Source of the DNA: Spirochaetia bacterium
GTDB taxonomy: Bacteria; Spirochaetota; Spirochaetia; Treponematales; Breznakiellaceae
DNA length: 6,960 nt
NCBI GenBank assembly: GCA_025997655.1
Contig: BNUW01000128.1
Span: forward strand, 1-6,960
Direction: 5' to 3'
The notes below the pieces were generated by a model that searched no databases, was not told the origin of the DNA, and was given only the letters and a program-made list of their open reading frames with translations. This document shows positions 1 through 6,747 of the stretch, piece by piece (the stretch's first letter is position 1; every line of letters begins with the position of its first letter). The translations under genes and the position numbers were made by a program.

Positions 1-96
1 CGCCGGTTTTGAATATAACCCCCTCGGTCTCCATTATTTTGATGCGCCGGTCAATAAAACTTTTATCCAGTTTGAAATCGGGGATACCGTAGCGGA
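1..96 (-). repeat. 96-base inverted repeat, arm 1 (gltD codons 183-213)
   Basis: Reverse complement of 5294-5389, exact over 96 bases. It ends where base 97 (G) would need to pair with G5293. Both arms code the same part of GltD, one in the N-terminal fragment and one in the C-terminal fragment. There is no sign of a recombinase site or terminal motif. Confidence 0.95.
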
Positions 97-127
97 GATA
101 CCCCCCCAGTTTAAGAGCCGCTTCGTA
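1..127. repeat. Terminal direct repeat, left copy (identical to 6834-6960)
   Basis: Bases 1-127 equal bases 6834-6960 exactly, both running to the window edges. A length of exactly 127 is the largest k-mer commonly used by SPAdes-type assemblers, so this is best read as the overlap of a contig that closes on itself (unit 6,833 bases) and not as a biological repeat. Confidence 0.95.
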
Positions 128-640
128 AACAGTAACGCTGAAGCCTGCCCGGTTGAGATAGTAGGCGGCGGAAAGTCCTGCGGGACCTGCGCCGACCACC
201 GCAACTTTTTTACCGTTCCTGACACGGGGCGGACGGGGAACTACCAGGCCCAATTCGTAGGCCTTTTCGATGACGGCCAGTTCGTTTTGCCGGATGGTTA
301 TCGGCTCGTCGTTGGAGCCAAGGACGCAGGATGCCTCGCAGAGGGCGGGGCACACCCGGCCGGTGAATTCCGGAAAGGGGTTCATGTATTCCAGGACGGT
401 CCATGCGCCGGCCCAGTCGCCCCGGTAGAGACGGTCCTGCCATTCGGGCATCACGTTGGAAATGGGGCAGGCCCAGTGGCAGAAAGGGACCCCGCAGTCC
501 ATACACCGGGCGGCCTGCAGGCGGCGTTCATCATCGGACAACAGTATTTCTACTTCACTGTAGTCGTTTATCCGTTCTTCCACCGGCCGGTAGCCGGAAA
601 CCTTGCGCTTTATCTTTAAAAATCCCTTTGGATCACCCAT
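1..640 (-). CDS. gltD: Glutamate synthase small subunit GltD, N-terminal part (split gene)
   Basis: GltD is the NADPH-oxidising subunit of bacterial glutamate synthase; it passes electrons from NADPH through FAD and two 4Fe-4S clusters to GltB. This fragment holds residues 1-213. Two cysteine clusters typical of the family are visible: C46, C49, C54, C58 (C-x2-C-x4-C-x3-C) and C97, C101, C105. The FAD-binding Rossmann motif GAGPAG is at residues 150-155, and the family signature [11 protein letters not shown] begins at R183. The ATG at 638-640 is preceded by a strong Shine-Dalgarno that overlaps the gltB stop, so the start is secure and translation is probably coupled to gltB. The gene runs off the window at base 1. 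Its missing remainder is at 5296-6213 on the opposite strand, and both parts share residues 183-213 at 100% identity. Identification is sure; the break is very probably not real. Confidence 0.95.
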   Translation of the reverse strand, partial: MGDPKGFLKIKRKVSGYRPVEERINDYSEVEILLSDDERRLQAARCMDCGVPFCHWACPISNVMPEWQDRLYRGDWAGAWTVLEYMNPFPEFTGRVCPALCEASCVLGSNDEPITIRQNELAVIEKAYELGLVVPRPPRVRNGKKVAVVGAGPAGLSAAYYLNRAGFSVTVYEAALKLGGYLRYGIPDFKLDKSFIDRRIKIMETEGVIFKTG

Positions 641-644
641 GCTG

Positions 645-653
645 CCTCCTCCT
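645..653 (-). promoter_or_regulatory. Shine-Dalgarno of gltD
   Basis: On the minus strand the gltB stop codon TAG runs straight into the purine-rich string AGGAGGAGG, four bases before the gltD ATG. It fixes the gltD start and indicates gltB-gltD translational coupling. Confidence 0.85.
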
Positions 654-3600
654 ATACCCGCGCCGCAATATCTTCCCGTTCCCGGATATCGTAGAGTTTC
701 CGGTCCAGCTCCGCCAGTTTCATCTTCTGGAGGGCCATCTTATATTCCACCGGCAGCACCTTTATAAACTTCGGTTTGTACTCACCCCAGTTGTCCAGAA
801 TGTTTTTTGCGTATGATGAACCGGTCCAGTAGATATGCTGTTCAATATACTGCTTAACAAAATGCTCATCCTCTTCGTTGTCCAGGCCGGAGAGTTCCAC
901 CATGCCTTTGTTAAGGAAGTATTCGAAGTCGCCATTTTTGTCCAGTACATAGGCGATGCCCCCGGACATACCGGCGGCAAAGTTCCGGCCCACGGGTCCC
1001 AGAACGATAAGATAGCCCCCGGTCATGTACTCCGCGGCGTGATCCCCGGCGCCTTCGACAACCGCCGCGGCTCCGGAGTTGCGCACACCAAAACGCTCGC
1101 CCGCAACACCGGCTGCGTAGAGCTCGCCGGAGGTTGCACCGTAGAGCAGGGTGTTCCCCACAATGATGTTCTCATTTGTTGCAAAGGATGAACCCGTTGG
1201 GGGGGCCACCACGATGCGGCCGCCGGAAAGGCCCTTGCCCAGGTAGTCGTTGGCATCCCCGGCCAGGCGGAAGGTGATCCCCTTGGCAAGGAATGCGCCG
1301 AAGCTCTGCCCCGCAGAACCGGTGAAGTCTATGGTGATAAAGTTTTCCGGCAGGCCCTGACCGCCGAATCGTTTTGACACCTCGTAGGAAAGCATGGTCC
1401 CCACAGACCGGTCGGTGTTACGTACCGCTAGTGTTAGTGCGGTAGGAATCTTCCCATCCAGAGCGGCGGCGCATTTTTCGATAATCCGCCGGTCCAGGAC
1501 CGCAGCAATCTTGTGAACCTGATCCTCCACGCAGAAACGCGCCTGACCGCCGGGAATAGAGGCAGGACCCTCAGCTTTATAGAGCAGGTCCGTAAGGGTT
1601 ACCCCAGCGGATTTTGCCTTACCGCTTTCCCGTTCCACCAGTAAATCTGAGCGGCCCACAAGGTCATCAAATTTTTTGATACCCAATGCGGCCATGATTT
1701 CCCGAACCTCCTGGGCAAGAAACCGGAAGAAGGTGACCAGGTATTCGCTTTTGCCGGTGAAGCGCCGCCGCAGTTCCGGGTCCTGGGTGGCGACCCCAAT
1801 GGGGCAGGTGTTTTCGTGGCACTTCCGCATCATCACGCAGCCCATGATGATTAGGGTAGAGGTACCGAAGCCGAATTCCTCCGCCCCCAACATTCCGGCG
1901 ATCACAATGTCCCTGCCGGTTTTGAGCTGGCCGTCGGTCATCAGTTTTACCCTGCCCCGGAGGCCGTTCTTGACCAGCACCTGGTTGGTCTCCGAAAGGC
2001 CCAACTCCCAGGGAAGCCCCGCGTGGCGAATGCTGCTCTGGGGGCTGGCCCCGGTGCCGCCATCGTAGCCGGAGATGAGGATATTGTCCGCGTGGGCCTT
2101 GGCGACACCGGCGGCAACGGTACCCACCCCGGACTCCGAAACCAGCTTGACGCTGATCCGGGCCTGGGGATTGGCATTTTTCAGGTCGAAGATAAGTTCC
2201 GCCAAATCTTCTATAGAATAGATGTCGTGGTGGGGGGGCGGGCTGATCAGCGTGACCCCGGGGGTGGAGTGCCGGACCTTGCCGATCATGGCGTCCACCT
2301 TGTGCCCCGGAAGCTGGCCGCCCTCACCGGGCTTCGCGCCCTGGGCAATCTTTATTTGCAATTCCTGGGCGTTTGCCAGGTATTCGCTGGTAACCCCGAA
2401 CCGAGCGGAGGCGACCTGCTTGATGGCGCTCCGCAGCCAGGTACCGTCGGGCTTAACCGCAAACCGTTCCGGGTTTTCACCGCCCTCACCGGAATTGGAG
2501 CGGCCGTGGATGGAGTTCATCGCACGGGCTATGGTTTCATGGGCTTCCCGGGAGATGGAGCCGAAGGACATGGCCCCGGTGGTGAAGCGTTTCATGATCT
2601 CCTCGACGGACTCCACTTCTTCAATGGGAATTGAGGCGCCCGGCGCCGCAAAATCCAGAAGGCCGCGAATCACATGGGGGGCCTGATTGAACGTATTGAC
2701 CAGGGAGGAAAACTCCTTGAACTTTTTATAGTCCGCAGTGCGGGTTGCCCATTGCAATAAGTAAATCGTTTCGGGGTTCCAGGCGTGCCGTTCCCCATAC
2801 CTCCGCCAGCGATACTGCCCGTTCTCGGCAAGGAGGAAATCGGCGCCATGGGGATCATCCCCGGTCTTGTCCCGGAATTCCCTGGCGAGCCGGTGGTGGT
2901 CCAAAACCTCCGCTTCCAGTTCTGCGAACCCCGCGCCGCCGATACGGCTGGGGGTACCCCGGAAACACTTGTCCATTACTTTTTCACCGAGCCCTATGGC
3001 TTCGAAAATCTGCGCGCCCCGGTAGGAGCGGAGGGTACTGGTACCCATCTTGGACATCACCTTGAGCATGGCCTTGTTGAGGCCCTTGATGTAGTGCACC
3101 ATCGCCTCAGAGAAACTACCGGCACGTTTGCCGTCGGGACCGGCACAGATGGCGGCAATGACGGCCAGTGCGCCGTAGGGGACCACCAGGTCCGCCCCGT
3201 AACCAAAGAGCAGGGCGAAGTGCATGGGTTCCCGTGGTTCCGCAGACTCCACGATGATCGATAGGTTCATCCGCAGGCCCTTTTCAATAAGGCCGTGGTG
3301 TACCGCGCCGGACGCCAGCAAAGCCGGTATGGCACACCTACCGGTGTGAACACTGCGGCCGGTATCGGACAAAGCAGCACGGTCTGAAAGGATCAACAGG
3401 CTTATGCCGTCCTTGACCGCCGCAACCGCCGTTTCAACTAAGGTATCCAGGGCCGTTTCCAAGACGCAGGAATTTGCCGCCGAAGTTGCAGCTTTTTTCG
3501 TGTGCGGTTTCCCTCCGGATGTACCGCCGCCCTTCGCTTCAGAAATACTATCTTTCACGGCGAAGGTGGCATCCAAGGTGCGTATCTTAAAATCACCGCC

Positions 3601-5295
3601 GATCTTCTTGAGGGCATCCAGGTCCGCAGGGGTCATGATGGGGTTGAGTACCTTGATTCGCCGGCAATGGGCTTCGGTTTCCTCCAGGAGATTTTTCTGG
3701 GGGCCGACGAAACTGGTCAGGGTCATCACCAGGTCTTCCCGGATGGAGTCGATGGGCGGGTTGGTCACCTGGGCAAAAACCTGTTTGAAATAGGCGTAAA
3801 CCAGTTGGCTCCGGTCAGAGAAGACCGCGATAGGGGTGTCGGTACCCATGGAGCCCGTGGGTTCCTGTCCGGTTTCCGCCATCGGAAGGAGCAGCTTTTC
3901 GCGGTCCTCACGGGAATACCCGAAGGACTTTTCCATGTAGAGGAGCGCGCCGTTCTCCTCAGTATCACTGTTCAACTGGGGATCGGTAAAGGGCGCCGGG
4001 CATTCCAATTCCTGCTTTAGGGTGATGCGCTGCTTAGCAATCCAATCGGCGTAAGGTTTTGCTTGGCACACATGGCGCTTCACTTCCTCGTCGGGGATGA
4101 TCCGGCCTTCAACCATGTCCACCAGGAGCAGTTTTCCCGGGCGGAGACGGCCCTTGTAGGCCACTTCTTCCGGCGCAAAGTCCTGCACCCCGGTTTCACT
4201 GGCCATGACAATGAGGTCGTCTTTGGTGATGGTGTAGCGGGAGGGGCGGAGGCCGTTCCGGTCCAGGGTGCCCCCCACATAGCGGCCGTCGCAGAACACC
4301 ATGGAAGCGGGGCCGTCCCAGGGCTCCATGATACAAGCGTGGTATTCGTAAAAGGCCTTTAACTCCGGGGATATGGGGTTCTTGTCGTTCCAGGATTCGG
4401 GGATGAGCATCATCAGGGCATGGGGGAGGCTGCGGCCGGACATGACCAGCAGTTCCAGGGCATTGTCAAAGCTGGCGGAATCGCTCCGGCCGGGCTCCAG
4501 AACCGGGAGTATATCCTGCAAGGCGGCCCCAAAACGGGGGTGGGTGAATAGGGATTCCCGTGCGGCCATCCAGAAACGGTTCCCCTTGACGGTATTGATT
4601 TCACCGTTGTGGGCAACCATCCGGAAGGGCTGGGCCAGGGGCCAGTCGGGGAAGGTGTTGGTGGAAAACCGGGAGTGGACCAGGGCCACGGCGGTCGTGA
4701 CCCCCTCGTCCCGGAGGTCGGGGTAGTACTCCCTGAGTTGGGAGGACATGAGCATCCCCTTGTAGACGATGGTTTTTGAGGAAAGGGAGGGCATATAGCC
4801 TGGAACCGAAGGTTCCCTGGCCCCGTTTTCCCGTATGCGTTTCTCCAGCTTCTTCCGGAAAATGTAGAGGGCGAATTCCAGGTCCGACACCCCGGAGGGC
4901 ACGGGGCTGCCCAAAAAGATCTGCCGGACAAACGGCTCTGCGGCCTGGGCGATTGCGCCGATAGCCCCGCTATTGGTGGGCACATCCCGCCAGCCCAGAA
5001 CTTGCAGCCCCAATTCGGCACAAGTTTCTTCTATATACTTAACAATTATGTTGCGATTTGCCTCGGCCTTTTTATCATCCACTGGGCCGGGGAGAAATAC
5101 CAACCCTGTACCGTAGGTTCCGACGGGGGGGAGCGTGGGGATGAACCGTTTATAGAAATCGTGGGGAATCTGCAAAAGCACCCCGGAACCGTCGCCGGTC
5201 TTATTGTCCGCACTTTCCGCGCCCCGGTGCTCCATCCGTTCCAGAACCTCAAGGCCCCGCTTCAAAATACCATGGCCGGCGCGGCCCTTTATGTC
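652..5295 (-). CDS. gltB: Glutamate synthase large subunit GltB, 5'-truncated
   Basis: GltB hydrolyses glutamine, channels the ammonia and condenses it with 2-oxoglutarate to give glutamate. Residues are numbered from the TTG at 5265. The class-II amidotransferase domain fills roughly residues 1-400, with HSRFSTNTFPDWPLAQPFR and AHNGEINTVKGN; the central domain follows. The FMN synthase domain contains TTGAMSFGSIS (M at 899), KPGEGGQLPGHK, SPPPHHDIYSIEDL and GYDGGTGASP, and 3Fe-4S ligands C1143, C1149 and C1154 in the family spacing. The C-terminal glycine-rich beta-helix domain ends near residue 1500. The TTG is not the true start: the frame stays open upstream and codes DIKGRAGHGI at 5266-5295, which is normal internal GltB sequence. 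The first roughly 20-30 residues, including the catalytic N-terminal Cys, are missing because the sequence switches at 5293/5294 to a reverse-complemented piece of gltD. A glycine/serine/lysine-rich insertion sits near residues 570-595. Product identification is certain; as it stands this copy would lack glutaminase activity. Confidence 0.97.
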   Translation of the reverse strand, partial: DIKGRAGHGILKRGLEVLERMEHRGAESADNKTGDGSGVLLQIPHDFYKRFIPTLPPVGTYGTGLVFLPGPVDDKKAEANRNIIVKYIEETCAELGLQVLGWRDVPTNSGAIGAIAQAAEPFVRQIFLGSPVPSGVSDLEFALYIFRKKLEKRIRENGAREPSVPGYMPSLSSKTIVYKGMLMSSQLREYYPDLRDEGVTTAVALVHSRFSTNTFPDWPLAQPFRMVAHNGEINTVKGNRFWMAARESLFTHPRFGAALQDILPVLEPGRSDSASFDNALELLVMSGRSLPHALMMLIPESWNDKNPISPELKAFYEYHACIMEPWDGPASMVFCDGRYVGGTLDRNGLRPSRYTITKDDLIVMASETGVQDFAPEEVAYKGRLRPGKLLLVDMVEGRIIPDEEVKRHVCQAKPYADWIAKQRITLKQELECPAPFTDPQLNSDTEENGALLYMEKSFGYSREDREKLLLPMAETGQEPTGSMGTDTPIAVFSDRSQLVYAYFKQVFAQVTNPPIDSIREDLVMTLTSFVGPQKNLLEETEAHCRRIKVLNPIMTPADLDALKKIGGDFKIRTLDATFAVKDSISEAKGGGTSGGKPHTKKAATSAANSCVLETALDTLVETAVAAVKDGISLLILSDRAALSDTGRSVHTGRCAIPALLASGAVHHGLIEKGLRMNLSIIVESAEPREPMHFALLFGYGADLVVPYGALAVIAAICAGPDGKRAGSFSEAMVHYIKGLNKAMLKVMSKMGTSTLRSYRGAQIFEAIGLGEKVMDKCFRGTPSRIGGAGFAELEAEVLDHHRLAREFRDKTGDDPHGADFLLAENGQYRWRRYGERHAWNPETIYLLQWATRTADYKKFKEFSSLVNTFNQAPHVIRGLLDFAAPGASIPIEEVESVEEIMKRFTTGAMSFGSISREAHETIARAMNSIHGRSNSGEGGENPERFAVKPDGTWLRSAIKQVASARFGVTSEYLANAQELQIKIAQGAKPGEGGQLPGHKVDAMIGKVRHSTPGVTLISPPPHHDIYSIEDLAELIFDLKNANPQARISVKLVSESGVGTVAAGVAKAHADNILISGYDGGTGASPQSSIRHAGLPWELGLSETNQVLVKNGLRGRVKLMTDGQLKTGRDIVIAGMLGAEEFGFGTSTLIIMGCVMMRKCHENTCPIGVATQDPELRRRFTGKSEYLVTFFRFLAQEVREIMAALGIKKFDDLVGRSDLLVERESGKAKSAGVTLTDLLYKAEGPASIPGGQARFCVEDQVHKIAAVLDRRIIEKCAAALDGKIPTALTLAVRNTDRSVGTMLSYEVSKRFGGQGLPENFITIDFTGSAGQSFGAFLAKGITFRLAGDANDYLGKGLSGGRIVVAPPTGSSFATNENIIVGNTLLYGATSGELYAAGVAGERFGVRNSGAAAVVEGAGDHAAEYMTGGYLIVLGPVGRNFAAGMSGGIAYVLDKNGDFEYFLNKGMVELSGLDNEEDEHFVKQYIEQHIYWTGSSYAKNILDNWGEYKPKFIKVLPVEYKMALQKMKLAELDRKLYDIREREDIAARV

Positions 5296-5301
5296 CGCTA
5301 C
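5286..5301. other. Chimeric joint gltB 5' end / inverted gltD
   Basis: gltB is read on the minus strand up to about 5293-5301 and gltD is read on the plus strand from 5294. The bases 5294-5301 (TCCGCTAC) fit both genes: as gltD they code part of L-R-Y, and read in reverse they code the Val-Ala expected before DIKG in GltB. This is compatible with a junction of about 8 bases of microhomology (inferred, since the true gltB 5' end is not in the window). Confidence 0.8.
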
Positions 5302-5389
5302 GGTATCCCCGATTTCAAACTGGATAAAAGTTTTATTGACCGGCGCATCAAAATAATGGAGACCGAGGGGGTTATATTCAAAACCGGCG
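5294..5389 (+). repeat. 96-base inverted repeat, arm 2 (gltD codons 183-213)
   Basis: Exact reverse complement of 1-96 (and hence of 6834-6929). The left boundary is the switch from gltB-derived to gltD-derived sequence. To the right, gltD continues normally. Confidence 0.95.
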
Positions 5390-6213
5390 CGCGGATCGGT
5401 TCCGCCCGCTACGGTTTCGGCGCGAAGGGCGCGGATGGGGGCAATGGCTCAGGCAGTATCATCTCCGCCAAGGAACTGGAATCATCATTCGACTTAGTAT
5501 TACTAACCATTGGCGCACGGGAACCCCGGGACGTAACGCTGCCGGGCCGGGAAAACTCCGGCATCGTCCAAGCATTAGATTTCCTATCCCTCCAGAACCG
5601 CATTCTGGGCGGCGAGAACACCGGCCTTGAACCTATCACCGCCTACGGAAAACGGGTGGTGGTCATCGGCGGCGGCGACACCGGATCCGACTGCGTGGGC
5701 ACCGCCAACCGTCAGGGAGCCATGCGGGTCACCCAAATAGAAGTGCTGCCCAAGCCGCCGGAGCACCGTGCCGATGCAGAACCCTGGCCCCTCTGGCCCA
5801 AGGTTCTCAAAACCTCAAGCTCCCACCTGGAAGGGGGCGAACGGCTCTGGTCCATCAACACGAAAGCTTTCATTGGGCGCGGCGGAAAACTGGAAGCCAT
5901 CAAGGCATGCCGGGTAGACTGGACCGAAAAAGACGGCCGCCCGGTGATGTCGGAGGTTCCCGGTTCAGACTTCGAGATCGGCGCAGATTTAGTGTTGCTT
6001 GCCATGGGATTTACCCACGTGGTCCAGAACGGCGCGGTAGCCGACTTCGGCCTGGACCTTGACGAGCGGGGTAACATCCGTACCAGGGGCAGCTTCCACA
6101 CCTCCAACCCAAAAGTCTGGGCCGCCGGGGATTCCCGGAACGGCGCAAGTCTGGTAGTTAGGGCTATCGCAGACGGAAGAGCGGCGGCTGAGGCGATGGT
6201 GAAGGCACTTTAG
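5296..6213 (+). CDS. gltD: Glutamate synthase small subunit GltD, C-terminal part (split gene)
   Basis: This stretch codes residues 183-487 of GltD when joined to the minus-strand fragment at 640-1. It starts inside the signature [11 protein letters not shown] and carries the second Rossmann motif GGGDTG (about residues 307-312, NADPH binding), the PKPPEHR...PWPLWP segment typical of the family, and the closing FAD motif AAGDSRNGASLV near 458-469. The reconstructed 487 residues match the usual GltD length of about 470-495. A roughly 20-residue Gly/Ala/Ser-rich insertion follows residue 214. The stop TAG at 6211-6213 overlaps the GTG of the next gene by one base. The frame is also open upstream to 5002, but that part is antisense to gltB and has no GltD similarity, so it is excluded. 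No start codon belongs to this fragment. Confidence 0.93.
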   Translation, partial: RYGIPDFKLDKSFIDRRIKIMETEGVIFKTGARIGSARYGFGAKGADGGNGSGSIISAKELESSFDLVLLTIGAREPRDVTLPGRENSGIVQALDFLSLQNRILGGENTGLEPITAYGKRVVVIGGGDTGSDCVGTANRQGAMRVTQIEVLPKPPEHRADAEPWPLWPKVLKTSSSHLEGGERLWSINTKAFIGRGGKLEAIKACRVDWTEKDGRPVMSEVPGSDFEIGADLVLLAMGFTHVVQNGAVADFGLDLDERGNIRTRGSFHTSNPKVWAAGDSRNGASLVVRAIADGRAAAEAMVKAL

Positions 6214-6440
6214 TGAATAATCACGGCAAAAAAATCATTGCCCCAATTGTGGTAACAATAGGTATAGCCTTGTATTACACAATCGGTGTGATAGTTTTGT
6301 TACATGTTGCATTGCCCAAAATCATTAAAGTTACCGCAATTATTATATCAGTAATAGTAACGGTAGTTTTTGTTTTTGTATTAATTGAGCGAATCAAAGA
6401 AATAAGGAGCGGCGAAGAAGATGATCTTAGTCAATACTGA
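6213..6440 (+). CDS. Small two-helix membrane protein, function unknown
   Basis: A 75-residue protein with two hydrophobic helices, about residues 8-34 and 37-58, separated by a short Pro-Lys turn, and a charged C-terminal tail (ERIKEIRSGEEDD). A likely topology is both ends in the cytoplasm. The GTG start shares one base with the gltD stop and no strong Shine-Dalgarno precedes it, so translation may depend on ribosomes arriving from gltD. The end overlaps the next gene by 20 bases, so the two are probably made together. Bases 6241-6420 are only about 34% GC against about 63% at the end of gltD, partly because of the Ile/Val/Phe-rich helices. I do not recognise the family. The gene reads as real because it is tightly packed between two genes and codes a coherent membrane protein. 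Confidence 0.72.
   Translation: MNNHGKKIIAPIVVTIGIALYYTIGVIVLLHVALPKIIKVTAIIISVIVTVVFVFVLIERIKEIRSGEEDDLSQY
6404..6409 (+). promoter_or_regulatory. Probable Shine-Dalgarno of the YbjQ-family gene
   Basis: AAGGAG lies 11 bases before the ATG at 6421, inside the coding region of the upstream membrane protein gene. The spacing is at the long end, but no better site is present. Confidence 0.5.
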
Positions 6441-6732
6441 TTTCATTTCCGGAAAGGAACTGGAAACCCTTGAACTGGTAAAAGGGAGTACCATTCAATC
6501 AAAAAACTTAGGCAGGGATATAACCCAGGCTTTTAAGTCATTGATTGGCGGAGAATTAAAAGCGTATAATGAGATGATGAATGAAGCCAGGGCATTGGCA
6601 ACCAAAAGGATGGTTGAAGAAGCGGAATCCCTGGGGGCGGACGGTATTGTAAATATCCGGTATGCCTCATCGGCGGTAATGCAAAATGCGGCGGAAGTAA
6701 TAGCATACGGGACTGCCGTAAAATTCAGGTAG
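6421..6732 (+). CDS. YbjQ/UPF0145 (DUF74) family protein
   Basis: A complete 103-residue protein of the YbjQ/UPF0145 family, described in databases as a possible heavy-metal-binding domain; its biological role is unsettled. Family features visible are the early strand ending in a Gly-rich turn, FKSLIGGELKAYNEMMNEAR (residues about 38-57; equivalent to the family's GG-x-x-x-x-Y pattern), the helix ATKRMVEEAESLGADGIVNI, and the C-terminal GTAVKF. It has no signal peptide or membrane segment, so it is probably cytoplasmic. It overlaps the upstream membrane-protein gene by 20 bases, which suggests that the two products work together, for example with the membrane protein as its anchor (inference). 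GC of 6421-6720 is about 44%, lower than gltBD. Confidence 0.88.
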   Translation: MILVNTDFISGKELETLELVKGSTIQSKNLGRDITQAFKSLIGGELKAYNEMMNEARALATKRMVEEAESLGADGIVNIRYASSAVMQNAAEVIAYGTAVKFR

Positions 6733-6737
6733 TTTTT

Positions 6738-6743
6738 AGGAGG
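6738..6743 (+). promoter_or_regulatory. Shine-Dalgarno of the FMN reductase gene
   Basis: A perfect AGGAGG four bases upstream of the ATG at 6748 supports that start. It lies in the 15-base gap after the YbjQ-family gene. Confidence 0.8.
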
Positions 6744-6747
6744 AATT

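Noticed and set aside
101..107. Runs of seven C or G (101-107, 1199-1205, 2231-2237) as slippage or phase-variation tracts
   Set aside because: All lie in conserved coding positions (Gly-Gly in GltD, Pro or Gly codons in GltB) with the frame intact on both sides, and they are too short to argue for programmed slippage.
1..127. Terminal repeats as a transposon or phage end (LTR-like or direct terminal repeats)
   Set aside because: The repeat is internal gltD coding sequence, its length equals an assembly k-mer, and no transposase, integrase or phage gene is present.
287..619. 110-codon plus-strand open frame within gltD
   Set aside because: It is antisense to the Fe-S region of gltD, with no ribosome binding site or family motif. 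It is only the tail of the chimeric reductase frame on the closed circle.
2023..2634. 203-codon plus-strand open frame within gltB
   Set aside because: It is a shadow frame opposite the highly conserved FMN domain of gltB. Long antisense frames are expected in GC-rich genes, and it shows no recognisable motif.
97..5293. Phase-variable invertible segment flanked by 96-base inverted repeats that would switch gltD on and off
   Set aside because: There is no recombinase gene, the repeat arms are plain gltD coding sequence, and in both orientations gltB and the reductase remain truncated at the joints. A functional switch would have at least one fully intact state.
5002..5295. N-terminal extension of the plus-strand GltD frame (a 403-residue reading)
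   Set aside because: These bases are antisense to gltB, code nothing GltD-like, and join gltD only at the chimeric boundary.
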